A stretch of DNA of 64,000 nt from Pseudopedobacter sp039918235 (GCA_039918235.1 JBDSHZ010000043.1:29898-93897); one strand, 5' to 3'; counted from the stretch's first letter, positions 9,201 through 17,854 are shown. The notes: a model not told the origin generated them from the letters alone. Program-made: numbers and translations.

Positions 9201-9598
9201 ATACTCGCTTCAATCAGGTTTTTTTGATAAGGATTTTCCTGAGATTGTTTCTTAAGCTGTATGGTGTTGATCAGCTTATCTTTAATATTAGGAAAGTGGG
9301 CTCCTATAATTTCTGAAGCCTGTTCATGGCTAATCACAGCACCTAATTTAAGGTAGTTGATCAAATGCCTCAGCACCAGATAATAAAGTAGTAATAATTG
9401 AGAAGCTGAAAATGTGTAAAAAAGAACAGTTCTTACATTACTGTTAAAATAGCTAAAGTATTCTGATACAATAATCAATAGATAGCTCAGGATAAATATT
9501 CCGGCTAGCCAAATCAATCCTCTAACCACTTTATTCAGATAATATTTTCTGATAAAGTCGTCGATTTTGTTGATCAGCTCTAAATAATTCCCGCCCAT
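6263..9598 (-). CDS. DUF4175 family protein: membrane-anchored, Gln/Lys-rich coiled-coil giant
   Basis: The protein has about 1111 residues from the ATG at 9596-9598; a TTG two codons upstream is also possible. Membrane segments lie near residues 25-47, 53-72 and 160-178. A beta-rich region around residues 190-500 looks extracytoplasmic. From about 510 onward it is almost entirely coiled coil, very rich in Gln, Lys, Glu and Asp, with Met/Gln-rich stretches around 920-990. It matches the Bacteroidota family DUF4175, whose function is unknown. It is the first gene of the unit leading into the RsbW-like and ybeY genes. The low-complexity stretches make homology searches unreliable without masking. 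Confidence 0.85.
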   Translation of the reverse strand: MGGNYLELINKIDDFIRKYYLNKVVRGLIWLAGIFILSYLLIIVSEYFSYFNSNVRTVLFYTFSASQLLLLYYLVLRHLINYLKLGAVISHEQASEIIGAHFPNIKDKLINTIQLKKQSQENPYQKNLIEASIAQRIATFKPIPFVSAIKIRDNKKYLRYALLPLATMIVIAFAAPSILTDGTTRFINHNKFYKKKAPFDFKILNQNLEAVQGDDFDLKVKLSGDEIPQDIYIEDGVNTFKLDKKDIINFSYRFKNIQQSKKFRLVAGKFSSDEFTLEVKNKPALLSFNVELIYPAYLKKPTERIKNPSDLNIPAGTIIKWVFDTENVSLINFKINQKNTPLKPTVNKGFSHQERILKNSRYALLLQNEDLFARDSISYQLNVIADEYPKIEVTERPDSANARVVYFIGKANDDYGLSALSFHYQILKSEEESRKGKTFTVPVKFDAGSVQSNFFYLWQLKELGVQPGEEIAYYFDVADNDGVFGAKHTKSNTGIYKLASKDEALKNIDETSQAIKQKMQTAMRQAEKIQQEAKKVSQDLIDQKAMGYEQKKQIEQLLDKQNKLQELIKDIQKDSKQNLFERKELQPENKEILEKQKQIQDLFDNVLDEKTKKLLENLQKLLDQNQKELTQDQLQQMQVDNKSLEKELDRILELYKKLEVEQKLNDAIDKLDELSKDQEQLSKESNDKKSDTKAQQQKQQQLEKEFSDLKKDLKELDEKNQALDQPENFDNPKEDQKDIQEEMDNAEESLEKKQNQKASQSQKNAAQKMQQLSQKLQKMQDSGQEEESKVNAQELRQILQNLLKSSFDQEKVMLDLKNIDTNDPNFLKIGQKQRDIKDNLKMVEDSLYSLSKRVPQIESTVNKEIQNINQQITESLDQLTERKIGEANRNQQFALTAINNLALMLSEALQQLQDAMKNAKSGGKGKPKPGLSQLSEMQKQLNKNMQQAKEQMQKQGMQPGQKGNRQMSEQMAKMAQQQQMIRQALQEINNNLNKDGQGKLGDLEKIMKDMEQTETDLVNKRITQEALIRQQDIQTRLLEAENADREREQDNKRESKAAKEFAPDYNLILQEYQKLKAKEVEQIKTVPPALNYFYKSKISEYFKKLNSGKLK

Positions 9599-9798
9599 GT
9601 TCAAAATATAAACTTAATAAACCAGATTGATATTGTAATCGCTCATTACAAATCAATTTTAATTTAATTTAAAGAAAATGAAATAGTACAGTAAAATATA
9701 CAGTATTAATTTGTCTCCTTGTCTTAAGAGGTTTAAACGGCATTAGCATTATAATTGTACAAAGGTTAAAAATCAATTGTTTAATTAAATTAAAAGTC

Positions 9799-10665
9799 AT
9801 GAAAATTAAATCATTAGTACTATTGGCCGGTTTGGCGATGTTGGTGGCGTCTTGCTCGGCACCTCGTATGCTTAGAGAAGCGCAAGCTGAAAACACGAGA
9901 TTAGACAGCCTTTATAGAGATTTGCAAAATCAATTACTGGCCTGTGAAAATGCCCGTAAGAGTAGCAGTTCTGATTATGAGATGAGGATTAAAAATTTGA
10001 ATGAGCAACTATCAAGCGTGAAAGCTAATAATGGACAGATGGTTGATCAGTTAAAAGATTTATCTGTAATCACAGGAAAACAAGCAGAGAGCATCAACAA
10101 ATCTTTAGAAAACATTGGTGCTAAAGACAACTATATTATCAATCTTCAATCTGCAATTGCTAGAAAGGATTCTTTAAATATGGCCTTGGTCATGAATCTA
10201 AAAGGAGCCATTGGAAATATGGATGACAAGGATATCAATATTAAAGTTGATAAAGGTGTTGTTTACATTGACATTTCAGACAAACTTTTATTCAAAAGTG
10301 GAAGTTATGATGTAAATGATGGTGCAAAGGGTGTTTTAGGAAAAGTAGCTAAAGTATTAATGAACCAACCAGAGATTGAGTTTATGGTGGAAGGACATAC
10401 AGATAATGTTCCTCTTAAAGGAAACGGAGTGTTAATGGATAATTGGGATTTAAGTGTAAAAAGAGCTACATCTGTTGTTAGAATATTGCAGAACCAATAC
10501 AATATCCCAGCAGCTAAAATGACTGCAGCAGGTAGAGGAGAATATGTTCCCGTAAGTAGTAACGATACCGTAGAAGGTAAAGCAGCCAATAGAAGAACAA
10601 GAATTGTGATTTTACCGCAATTAGATCAGTTCTTTAAACTGTTAGAAACTCCTCAAAGAAAGTAA
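9799..10665 (+). CDS. OmpA family peptidoglycan-binding lipoprotein
   Basis: This 288-residue protein begins with a lipoprotein signal ending LVASC, so Cys19 is the predicted lipidated residue. Residues 25-115 form a coiled coil. The C-terminal half is an OmpA-like domain with FKSGSYDV, VEGHTDNVPL and the AANRRTRIVILP ending; this fold holds meso-diaminopimelate of peptidoglycan through Asp and Arg residues. It probably tethers the outer membrane to the cell wall. It is transcribed alone and ends at a strong bidirectional terminator. About 190 bp upstream contain no clear gene. Confidence 0.93.
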   Translation: MKIKSLVLLAGLAMLVASCSAPRMLREAQAENTRLDSLYRDLQNQLLACENARKSSSSDYEMRIKNLNEQLSSVKANNGQMVDQLKDLSVITGKQAESINKSLENIGAKDNYIINLQSAIARKDSLNMALVMNLKGAIGNMDDKDINIKVDKGVVYIDISDKLLFKSGSYDVNDGAKGVLGKVAKVLMNQPEIEFMVEGHTDNVPLKGNGVLMDNWDLSVKRATSVVRILQNQYNIPAAKMTAAGRGEYVPVSSNDTVEGKAANRRTRIVILPQLDQFFKLLETPQRK

Positions 10666-10681
10666 CATATTAAAATATTGT

Positions 10682-10714
10682 AAAAAAAGCTAGATGATGA
10701 GTCTGGCTTTTTTT
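10682..10714. terminator. Bidirectional Rho-independent terminator
   Basis: AAAAAAAGCTAGA and TCTGGCTTTTTTT form a 13-bp stem (one G-U pair) around a 7-nt loop. It sits exactly between the convergent OmpA and phosphoesterase genes, two bases from the latter's stop, and has U-tracts in both directions. Confidence 0.85.
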
Positions 10715-10716
10715 GT

Positions 10717-11556
10717 TTACAACGTGTTCTCATTCAAAGTAGGATTCATACTTGCATTTACCTGATAGGTATAGATATGATCATCTTTATCAATTTCCAC
10801 TATTCGATATCCCATATAGCTAGTTCCCCAATTGCCTCCAAAATGCGCATCAAAAAAATGCGGTAATTTGTTGGTATATCTTACACCATCAATATTATGG
10901 TCATGCCCATGAAAAGTTGCTTTAACATTTGGGTATTCATGTAAAATTTTAATGGTATCAGGGCAATTGGCGTAAAAGGTGTCTTCTGGCAACCATTGAT
11001 GGGGCGGAATATGCAGAACAACAAAAATGGTTTTCTTATCCTTATAAAGCTCTAAACTATCCTTTAAGAATTTATTATCTGGGCAGAGGTATTCTCCTTT
11101 AATGTTTGAAGTATTGCCCATCACAAACCCAATATTTCCCTTTTCAAAAATGTAATTATAACCATAGCCAAAAACTTTTGTCCATAAATCAGTATCTGCA
11201 TGGTCATGGTTTCCCGGAAGGGTATAATAAGGGAATTTAAATCTTTTAAAAAATTTTTGATCTACGGAAGCCAATAAATCAGGACGGTCATGAACAATAT
11301 CTCCGTTGATAATGGCAAAATCCAGATGGTTTTTTTCATGATCTTGATTTAACCATTTTAACAAATCTTCAAACTGTTGGTCGCTGTTTACATCTTTTTG
11401 TCCGTAATGCCCATCTGAAGCAAGCGCAAAACGAAGTTTTAACTTTTTAGCTCTTTTATTAGTTTGAGAATCATGAGCAAAAAGATTAATTGAAGGCAGT
11501 AAGCTAATGGTTGCGCCTGCAATTCCGGTTTTGATAAAGTTTCTTCTGTTGCTCAT
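10717..11556 (-). CDS. Tat-exported calcineurin-like metallophosphoesterase
   Basis: The 279-residue protein begins NRRNFIKTG followed by a hydrophobic stretch, a twin-arginine signal peptide. The metallophosphoesterase motifs are in order: ASDGHYG (the usual DxH is DGH), INGDIVHD, PGNHDH and FHGHDHNIDG, providing the two-metal site. It is therefore an exported phosphohydrolase, folded before export. The substrate cannot be read from sequence. It lies downstream of the ergothioneine operon in the same direction, but a terminator separates them. Confidence 0.88.
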   Translation of the reverse strand: MSNRRNFIKTGIAGATISLLPSINLFAHDSQTNKRAKKLKLRFALASDGHYGQKDVNSDQQFEDLLKWLNQDHEKNHLDFAIINGDIVHDRPDLLASVDQKFFKRFKFPYYTLPGNHDHADTDLWTKVFGYGYNYIFEKGNIGFVMGNTSNIKGEYLCPDNKFLKDSLELYKDKKTIFVVLHIPPHQWLPEDTFYANCPDTIKILHEYPNVKATFHGHDHNIDGVRYTNKLPHFFDAHFGGNWGTSYMGYRIVEIDKDDHIYTYQVNASMNPTLNENTL

Positions 11557-11581
11557 AATTTCAATTTATTTTAAAACAAGA

Positions 11582-11605
11582 TGAGCCGTCATAATTGACA
11601 GCTCA
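11582..11605 (-). terminator. Hairpin ending the ergothioneine operon
   Basis: TGAGCCGTCA and TGACAGCTCA pair at nine of ten positions around a TAAT loop. On the minus strand it is followed by TCTTGTTTTA. It lies about 130 bp beyond the egtD stop and before the phosphoesterase gene. Confidence 0.6.
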
Positions 11606-11731
11606 CCAAATTAACTAAACCTAAACAATTTTATATGAAACATCCTCTTCGGATTTTTAATACTCACAAAAGTACCATGGAATTATTAGCAGAGTATTAA
11701 TTTTTTATGAAGTTAAAAACCTCCTTTAACC

Positions 11732-12673
11732 TTAATGACATTCCCACACTGCATCTACAAACCAGCTCTTTTCATCTAAAAAATGATGAACAGGAGCAAA
11801 GCCTGTTTTTAATGCTAAATCATTAGTTTCCTGAAGGCTATATTTCTGAGAAATCTCCATAAAAACAGGTTCATTTTCTTCAAATTTGATAAAATCGGCC
11901 TCGCCAATTCTCACCGTCTGCTCTTTTAAACTGATTAAATAACTTTTGCAGGATCCAGTAAGGGGATCGTACATTGGATAATGTTCAAAAGCATCTAAAT
12001 TAAAATCTGCCTCTAAAGTTTTATTCATTCTCTTTAAAAGATTGAGGTTGAAATCTCTGGTGAAACCAGCTTTATCATTGTAAGCAGCCCTTATGGTTTT
12101 AGGGTTTTTCTTAAGATCAATGCCCATTAAAACCAAGTCGGTTTTGGTTAAGTTGGCTCTTAATTTTTTACAGAAATCTTCCGCTTCTGAGATGGGCATA
12201 TTTCCAATATTAGCGCCCAAAAAAAGCACAACTTTTCTTCGGGAAGAAAATGAATTTGCTTTTTCTAACATTTCGAAATATTCTCCATTAAAACCTTTAA
12301 TATTTAAACCAGGGATTTCTTTCGGTAATTCTTGTTCCAGGTGATGGATTACATTACTTGAAATATCAATAGGGAAATAATTAAAATCTACGCCTTCCTT
12401 AACCAACTGCTTTAAAAGATGTGAAGATTTGGTAGCGTCACCAGCACCCAGCTCTACTAAGTCAAACGAATTAAATCCATTTTTTAAAGCTTTAGCTATC
12501 TCAACGGTTTGCTGCGTAAAAATTTCCATTTCACAGTCAGTGAGATAATATTCCTCAGAAGCCATAATCTGTTGGAAGATTTTATCGCCGCTCTCGTCAT
12601 AAAAATACTTAGCATGTAAATGTTTTGGTGTTGCACTTAGGCCTTCCAAAACCTCTTGTAAAAATTTGTTCAT
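11732..12673 (-). CDS. egtD: L-histidine N-alpha-methyltransferase EgtD
   Basis: About 313 residues from the ATG at 12671-12673, a typical EgtD length. I prefer this start to the in-frame ATG ten codons upstream, because the longer form adds only residues overlapping egtB. The N-terminus LSATPKHLHAKYFYDESGDKIFQQI and the SAM site LVELGAGDATKSSHLL are diagnostic of the family. The enzyme trimethylates histidine to hercynine with three SAM. It is the last gene of the operon and follows egtB almost directly, so the two make the complete hercynine-to-sulfoxide segment of ergothioneine synthesis. Very likely correct. Confidence 0.93.
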   Translation of the reverse strand: MNKFLQEVLEGLSATPKHLHAKYFYDESGDKIFQQIMASEEYYLTDCEMEIFTQQTVEIAKALKNGFNSFDLVELGAGDATKSSHLLKQLVKEGVDFNYFPIDISSNVIHHLEQELPKEIPGLNIKGFNGEYFEMLEKANSFSSRRKVVLFLGANIGNMPISEAEDFCKKLRANLTKTDLVLMGIDLKKNPKTIRAAYNDKAGFTRDFNLNLLKRMNKTLEADFNLDAFEHYPMYDPLTGSCKSYLISLKEQTVRIGEADFIKFEENEPVFMEISQKYSLQETNDLALKTGFAPVHHFLDEKSWFVDAVWECH

Positions 12674-12680
12674 AGATAGG

Positions 12681-13829
12681 TTATTTTGCAAGCCTGACAC
12701 CATTATAATGCCAACGCAATTGTGGGTGAAAAAAATTGCGGTAGCTTATTCTTTTATGATTTGGAGAGGTAGCAATTGAAGCCCCTCTCAGTACTTTTTG
12801 GTTTACCATAAATTTGCCGTTATATTCCCCTATGGCACCAGGGGCTTTTGAGAAGCCAGGATAAGGCAAATAAGCACTTTCTGTCCATTCCCACAATTGG
12901 CCCCAATTAAATTGACGGGCAGCTACTTCCCATTCAAATTCTGTTGGCAAACGCATTCCTTTCCAAGATGCAAATGCCGAAGCCTCATAATAGCTGATAT
13001 GCGTAACCGGCTCATCCAATCTCAGCTCGTTTAATCCTGAAAGATTATAACGAAACCATTGATCACCCAGTTTATGCCAATACAATGGAGCATTTATACC
13101 GTTGGTTTTTACCCAATCCCAAGCTTCTGCATGCCAATGCCTAAAATCACCATAAACGTTATCGTTTATAAATTCTAAATATTCTCCATTGCTTACCAAG
13201 GCAGTAGAAATTTCGAAATCATTTAAATAAACCTGATGTTTTCCCAATTCGTTATCAAAACAGAATTCCTCACCTTGATGTCCAATCTGATATAAACCAG
13301 CTTCAATATTTAGCCATTCTGATTTTTCAGCCTTTAAGTTTTGTTCAATATTTTCATCAGCGTAAGCAGGAAAAAGAGGGTTGTGGCCTAAAATATATTT
13401 AATATCGTAACATAATAATTCCTGATGCTGTTGTTCATGATTTAAGCCTAAAATCAATATTTCTTTTATTTCTTCATTAGGTTCTCGGCATAAAAAACGT
13501 TCCATTGCTTCATCTACATAAGCTCTATATTTATAAACATCAACAACGGTAGGCCTACTTAAATTACCTCTATCTGTTCTAATGACTCTGGCACCAACAG
13601 TTTCATAGTAGCTATTGAAAACATAATTGTAATTAGGGTCAAACTCTTGATAAGCCGTAAAATATGGTTTAAGAATCATGGTTTCAAAAAACCAAGTGGT
13701 ATGGCCTAGATGCCATTTTGGAGGGCTAACATCAGCGATGGGTTGTACTACATAATCTTCAGTCTGCAGCGGAATACAAATTTCTTCTGAGTGTTTTCTT
13801 ACAGATTGATAGTGAGATAGTATATTCAT
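12681..13829 (-). CDS. egtB: Ergothioneine (hercynylcysteine sulfoxide) synthase EgtB
   Basis: About 382 residues from the ATG at 13827-13829; a TTG nine codons earlier is less likely. The DinB-like N-terminal domain carries the non-haem iron ligands His43 (WHLGHTTWFFE) and His131/His135 (NHEQQHQELL). The C-terminal sulfatase-modifying-factor fold follows, ending in the family pattern RNFFHPQLRW...GVRLA. EgtB joins hercynine and a thiol through O2-dependent C-S bond formation. No egtA or egtC is nearby, so the sulfur donor may be cysteine itself, as in type II EgtB, rather than gamma-glutamylcysteine; that is inference. No EgtE lyase is in the window either, so the last C-S cleavage would come from elsewhere. 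Confidence 0.93.
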   Translation of the reverse strand: MNILSHYQSVRKHSEEICIPLQTEDYVVQPIADVSPPKWHLGHTTWFFETMILKPYFTAYQEFDPNYNYVFNSYYETVGARVIRTDRGNLSRPTVVDVYKYRAYVDEAMERFLCREPNEEIKEILILGLNHEQQHQELLCYDIKYILGHNPLFPAYADENIEQNLKAEKSEWLNIEAGLYQIGHQGEEFCFDNELGKHQVYLNDFEISTALVSNGEYLEFINDNVYGDFRHWHAEAWDWVKTNGINAPLYWHKLGDQWFRYNLSGLNELRLDEPVTHISYYEASAFASWKGMRLPTEFEWEVAARQFNWGQLWEWTESAYLPYPGFSKAPGAIGEYNGKFMVNQKVLRGASIATSPNHKRISYRNFFHPQLRWHYNGVRLAK

Positions 13830-13910
13830 TAATAAGGATTTTAATTTTTTTAACAAACATAATGCCTCATAAGTTTGAGAAATTTTAGAAAAAAATTAAG
13901 GTATCGTATT

Positions 13911-15476
13911 TTATTGGTCTAAATATTCTTTCAAATTACTCACACTTTTAATTGCCAATTTCTTTGCTTGTGCTTTTCGCATCATTAAAGCATAAGTGTT
14001 GTTAAAACCAATGGGTTTTAGCCATTTAATTTTATAGTTCTTTTGAAACGCAGTTTGTACGTACCGAAAAACTTTTTCTTTGTCGCTCATCATGGTAGCA
14101 AATAGCTCAGGTTGCTGTGGAAGAATCACCAACAGACCGGTTCCTGTATATTCTGGATAAAAATCTATCTGCTGATTGGTTAAAGCATCAAAACAGATTT
14201 TTGTGCCGCCTAAACCAGTTTTGGTTTCTACCTGTAAATCCGAATTTCCTAAAATGAGCATTTTATAGATCTGTGCCAAAATATACTGCTCCCCAAATAT
14301 TTTAGAACCAATTCTGATGGTTTCTCCGTTTCCGTTTTTTGGAGATTTATATAATTTCTTTTCCATCAGGAAATCTTTAGCCACTTGCTCTGGCAATTGA
14401 TGGAGGTAATCAACTTTGTAATTTAAATTGGTCATGGTGCTATCATCAATCACGCCTGAAAGCTGGTTTAAAATTGATTCCAATTCTGGATGCTTGTTTA
14501 AAACTGCTTGATTAATAATTGGCGCTGCAAAGTAAGTAGGGAAGATATGTTTGTTATCTTCAAGGGTAATGAGTCCGAAAGCTTTTAACCTCCCATCTGT
14601 ACTGTAGCCACTAATCACGTCCAGCTTTTTTTCAAAAGCGGCTTTGTACATGACCGCATCACTGATCACTACTGTTCTTATTTTTAAACCATAAATTTTT
14701 TTGAGTCCCAAATCTCCATCTTGCCGGCCCATAAATTCGGGTGTGAAACCAGCCAACATTTTTCCTTCAATTGTAGTGGGTAAAAAATAAAAGGAAGAAA
14801 GTAGGAAGAGTAAAACAGGGAGAAATAATAGATAGTTTTTAGTTTTTCTCCATCTTATTTTTTGAACTCGGGACAGTAAAAAATCAAAAATAATGGCTAA
14901 CAAAGCTGCGGGTATGGCACCAGCTAAAATCATATTGGAGTTATTCAGCGCTATTCCACCAAAAATAAATTCTCCTAAACCTCCGGCAGCAATGTAAGCC
15001 GCAAGTGTTGCTACTCCCACATTAATCACGGTTGCTGTTCTTATGCCTGCCATAATGATTGGGAATGCCAAAGGCAATTCTACTTTTTTTAGAATTTGGG
15101 CCCGGTTCATACCCATTGCTTTTGCAGCTTCTAAAATTTGGGGCTCAATATTTTTAATTCCGGTATAAGTGTTTCTAATAATGGGTAACAGCGCATATAA
15201 AAATAAAGCAACAATTGCAGGTTTAACACCGATACCCAGAACAGGAATCATTACGCCTAGCAGTGCAATACTTGGAATGGTTTGTAAAATACCGGCAAAA
15301 CCTAAAATTGGTCCAGCTAATTTAGCGCTCCTGCTAATCCAGATGCCCAATGGCAACGCAACTAAAATGGCAATAAATAAAGAAATAAAAGTTAAGCCGA
15401 TATGCTGTAAGGTCTGATGTAGCAACTGATCAGACTCTTGACTAATAAAATGAAAGAAACTGTTATTTGTCTCCAT
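13911..15476 (-). CDS. ABC transporter permease fused to a circularly permuted substrate-binding domain (OpuB/EgtU type)
   Basis: The 521-residue protein has an ABC permease domain at 1-205 with about five membrane segments and the EAA-loop pattern EAAKAMGMNRAQILKKVELPLAFP. A further membrane segment lies at 214-234. After it comes a periplasmic quaternary-ammonium-type binding domain in swapped order. Residues 243-378 (MGRQDGDLGL, YSTDGRLKAFGL, YKVDYLHQLPEQVA) match what is normally the C-terminal half, and 386-521 (IRIGSKIFGEQYIL, YPEYTGTG, GFNNTYAL) match the normal N-terminal half. EgtU ergothioneine importers share the permease-plus-binding-domain fusion. Placement beside egtBD makes ergothioneine or hercynine a better substrate guess than glycine betaine or choline. 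It overlaps the ATPase gene by 14 bp. Confidence 0.88.
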   Translation of the reverse strand: METNNSFFHFISQESDQLLHQTLQHIGLTFISLFIAILVALPLGIWISRSAKLAGPILGFAGILQTIPSIALLGVMIPVLGIGVKPAIVALFLYALLPIIRNTYTGIKNIEPQILEAAKAMGMNRAQILKKVELPLAFPIIMAGIRTATVINVGVATLAAYIAAGGLGEFIFGGIALNNSNMILAGAIPAALLAIIFDFLLSRVQKIRWRKTKNYLLFLPVLLFLLSSFYFLPTTIEGKMLAGFTPEFMGRQDGDLGLKKIYGLKIRTVVISDAVMYKAAFEKKLDVISGYSTDGRLKAFGLITLEDNKHIFPTYFAAPIINQAVLNKHPELESILNQLSGVIDDSTMTNLNYKVDYLHQLPEQVAKDFLMEKKLYKSPKNGNGETIRIGSKIFGEQYILAQIYKMLILGNSDLQVETKTGLGGTKICFDALTNQQIDFYPEYTGTGLLVILPQQPELFATMMSDKEKVFRYVQTAFQKNYKIKWLKPIGFNNTYALMMRKAQAKKLAIKSVSNLKEYLDQ

Positions 15477-16419
15477 TTCTTTCTTTTTTATAGTTTTCCA
15501 AAGCCTGCATTAAAGATGCTGACGTAATGTTTTTTACTTCACCATTGTATTCAAAAGCAGTTGACCCTGTTTCCGCTAATTGCTCTAACGTATCCCAAAC
15601 ATTGAGATTTTTGATGGGAGAAGTTTCTAAATGGTTGTTAACGTGATTATTTAAAAATCCCCATAATTTCTCTAATTGGATAGATTTCAAGGAAAGCTGT
15701 AATTGATGACCTTTAAAAAAGTCGCGGACCATTTTGTTGACAGGTTTTTGCATCAAATCTCTAGGTTCGCCAATCTGAAGTACCTCGCCTTCACTCATTA
15801 AACAAATTCGGTCTCCAAGTTCAAATGCTTCGTTAATATCATGGGTAACCATCACTATTGTTTTGCTTTGCAGTTCATCCAAAGACAAAAATTCTTGTTT
15901 AATGCTGTTTCTAGTAATGGGATCTAAAGCACCTAAAGGTTCATCCATCAATAATATTGGAGGATTAGCGGATAAAGCCCGGGCTAGACCTATTCTTTGT
16001 TGTTGCCCGCCACTTAATTCATTAGGAAATTTATTTTTAAGCGTTAAAGGAAGATGAAGCTTTTCCATGAGCTCATCTGTTCTTTTGGTAATTTTATCTG
16101 GTTTCCATTTCAATAATTGAGGAACAATTTCAATATTTTGTGCAATGTTATAATGGGGGAAAAGGCCATGGTTTTGCATGACATAGCCAATCCCAAGCCT
16201 AAGCTCTTCAGGTTGAATGGCAGCACTATCTTTCCCATTGATAAAAATACTTCCATGATCAGGATTGATAAGCCTATTGATCATTTTTAAAGTGGTGGTT
16301 TTACCGCAGCCACTAGTGCCCAATAAGATTAAAGTCTCGCCTTTTTCAACAGTAAAGCTCAAAGCTTTTACGGCTTTTGTTTTTCCAAAATCTTTGCTGA
16401 TCTGTTTGACTTCAATCAT
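15463..16419 (-). CDS. ABC transporter ATPase, OpuBA/EgtV type
   Basis: This 318-residue ATPase has Walker A GTSGCGKTT near residue 34, the signature LSGGQQQRIGLARAL, Walker B ILLMDEPLGALDP and the switch histidine in MVTHDINEA. Start, spacing and order resemble osmoprotectant uptake ATPases (OpuBA, ProV). After the ATPase core about 80 residues lack a convincing CBS pair, unlike ProV, which uses CBS domains to sense ionic strength. This weakens an osmotic role. It is upstream of, and overlaps, the fused permease gene, forming a two-gene importer. Confidence 0.9.
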   Translation of the reverse strand: MIEVKQISKDFGKTKAVKALSFTVEKGETLILLGTSGCGKTTTLKMINRLINPDHGSIFINGKDSAAIQPEELRLGIGYVMQNHGLFPHYNIAQNIEIVPQLLKWKPDKITKRTDELMEKLHLPLTLKNKFPNELSGGQQQRIGLARALSANPPILLMDEPLGALDPITRNSIKQEFLSLDELQSKTIVMVTHDINEAFELGDRICLMSEGEVLQIGEPRDLMQKPVNKMVRDFFKGHQLQLSLKSIQLEKLWGFLNNHVNNHLETSPIKNLNVWDTLEQLAETGSTAFEYNGEVKNITSASLMQALENYKKERNGDK

Positions 16420-16471
16420 TGATTAATGATGTTTTAGAGTTATTTAAATATAAAAAATCTAAAAGGAAGTT

Positions 16472-17854
16472 CTAATCTAAAGACATAAAAAGATTGTTGA
16501 GTGATTCGGCATATAAAGGATGTGCGAAAATATTATACCGGATTTGTTCATAGGTAATATTACCCAACATTGCGATTTGTAAAATAGACATGATTTCTCC
16601 GCCTTCTGCTCCAATCACTGTTGCGCCTAAAATCATTTTTGTTTCGGGATCTACAATAGCTTTCATAAATCCATTTGTTTCCCCAGTTTCTAAGGCTCTG
16701 GCTACGTATTTCATGGGTAGTTTAGCCACTTTATAATTGATGCCTTTTTCTTTTGCCTCTTTTTCAGATATCCCTACACGCCCTAATTGAGGATCGGTGA
16801 ACATACAATAGGGAAGTGCTCTTCCTTTAGTAGTCATGTCTCCATTTTGCAAAATATTCTTACTCACAATCACAAAATCATTGTAAGAAATATGTGTAAA
16901 AGCTGGTCCTCCTTTTACATCGCCTAAGGCATAAATATTTTTCGCAGAAGTTTTTAGTTTGTCATCTACTTTAACATATCCTTTCTCATCGGTATCTACT
17001 CCGGCAAAAGATAAACGGAGATTTTTTGTTTGTGGAGCTCTTCCAGAAGCTATTAAAATATGGCTACAGCTAAATGTGTGGTTTTTTCCATTGATCTCTG
17101 CTGTTACTGTTTTTTCCTTTTTCCCTTCAACTCTTATCACATCGGCATTGGTGTGAATTTCAATACCTTCCTGCTTAAAAACATCGGATATGGAGGTACA
17201 TACATCTTCATCCTCATGAGGTAATAAAGTTTTTGATTTTTCTAAGATGGTAACTTTGGAGCCAAACCTGCTCATCATTTGCCCAAATTCCAAAGCAATA
17301 TAACCGCCACCAACAATAACCAAATGTTTGGGTATCTCTTCTAAATCTAAAAGTGTTGTAGAAGTTAAATATTCAGTCTCCTTAATGCCCTCTATTTCTG
17401 GAATATAGGGAGTACAGCCAGTATTAATGAAAATCAGTTCTCCCTTAATTTCTGTCTCTTCTTGTCCGTTTTTTATGAGCATTGTTTCATTGTCTATAAA
17501 TGAAGCTTCACCCATTATTATATGCAGATTAGGAGTTTTTTCTAATCCTTTGATTGCGCCATTTCTAAAAGATTCTACAATGTTATTTTTTAACTTAAGA
17601 GCGGTATCATAATTGATTTTTAAATGATCAGTTTCTACACCCCAATTTTTTCCGTTTCTTGCTAAATGAGCTACTCTTGCAGAAAAAATCATTGTTTTTG
17701 TGGGCGAACAGCCATCGTTTATACAGGTTCCACCAATTATTCTCTTTTCAATAATTGCTACGCTTTTTCCAGATGAAGCTAATTTTTTTGCCAGAGGAAT
17801 TCCTGCTTGTCCGGCACCAATAACAATGGCATCAAATTTTTTAGGATTTTTCAA
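16472..17854 (-). CDS. Mercuric-reductase-like FAD/NAD(P) disulfide oxidoreductase
   Basis: This 460-residue class I pyridine nucleotide-disulfide oxidoreductase starts at a TTG that overlaps the DUF427 gene by 14 bp. It has the FAD motif GAGQAGIP, the redox-active disulfide Cys44/Cys49 in GGTCINDGCSPTK, the NAD(P) motif GGGYIALEFG and the second FAD motif YALGDVKGG. The C-terminal dimer domain ends with AHPLYAES, which supplies the catalytic His-Glu pair. There is no N-terminal heavy-metal domain and no C-terminal cysteine pair, so true mercury reduction is unlikely. Its place in the ergothioneine unit invites a role in reducing an oxidised thiol such as a disulfide, but that is unproven. 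Confidence 0.85.
   Translation of the reverse strand: MKNPKKFDAIVIGAGQAGIPLAKKLASSGKSVAIIEKRIIGGTCINDGCSPTKTMIFSARVAHLARNGKNWGVETDHLKINYDTALKLKNNIVESFRNGAIKGLEKTPNLHIIMGEASFIDNETMLIKNGQEETEIKGELIFINTGCTPYIPEIEGIKETEYLTSTTLLDLEEIPKHLVIVGGGYIALEFGQMMSRFGSKVTILEKSKTLLPHEDEDVCTSISDVFKQEGIEIHTNADVIRVEGKKEKTVTAEINGKNHTFSCSHILIASGRAPQTKNLRLSFAGVDTDEKGYVKVDDKLKTSAKNIYALGDVKGGPAFTHISYNDFVIVSKNILQNGDMTTKGRALPYCMFTDPQLGRVGISEKEAKEKGINYKVAKLPMKYVARALETGETNGFMKAIVDPETKMILGATVIGAEGGEIMSILQIAMLGNITYEQIRYNIFAHPLYAESLNNLFMSLD

Noticed and set aside
9669..9896. 75-residue minus-strand ORF upstream of and overlapping the OmpA gene
   Set aside because: Antisense to the signal peptide and start of a clear lipoprotein gene; no family pattern.
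16472..17854. True mercury resistance (MerA)
   Set aside because: No heavy-metal-associated N-terminal domain, no C-terminal vicinal cysteines and no mer genes nearby.
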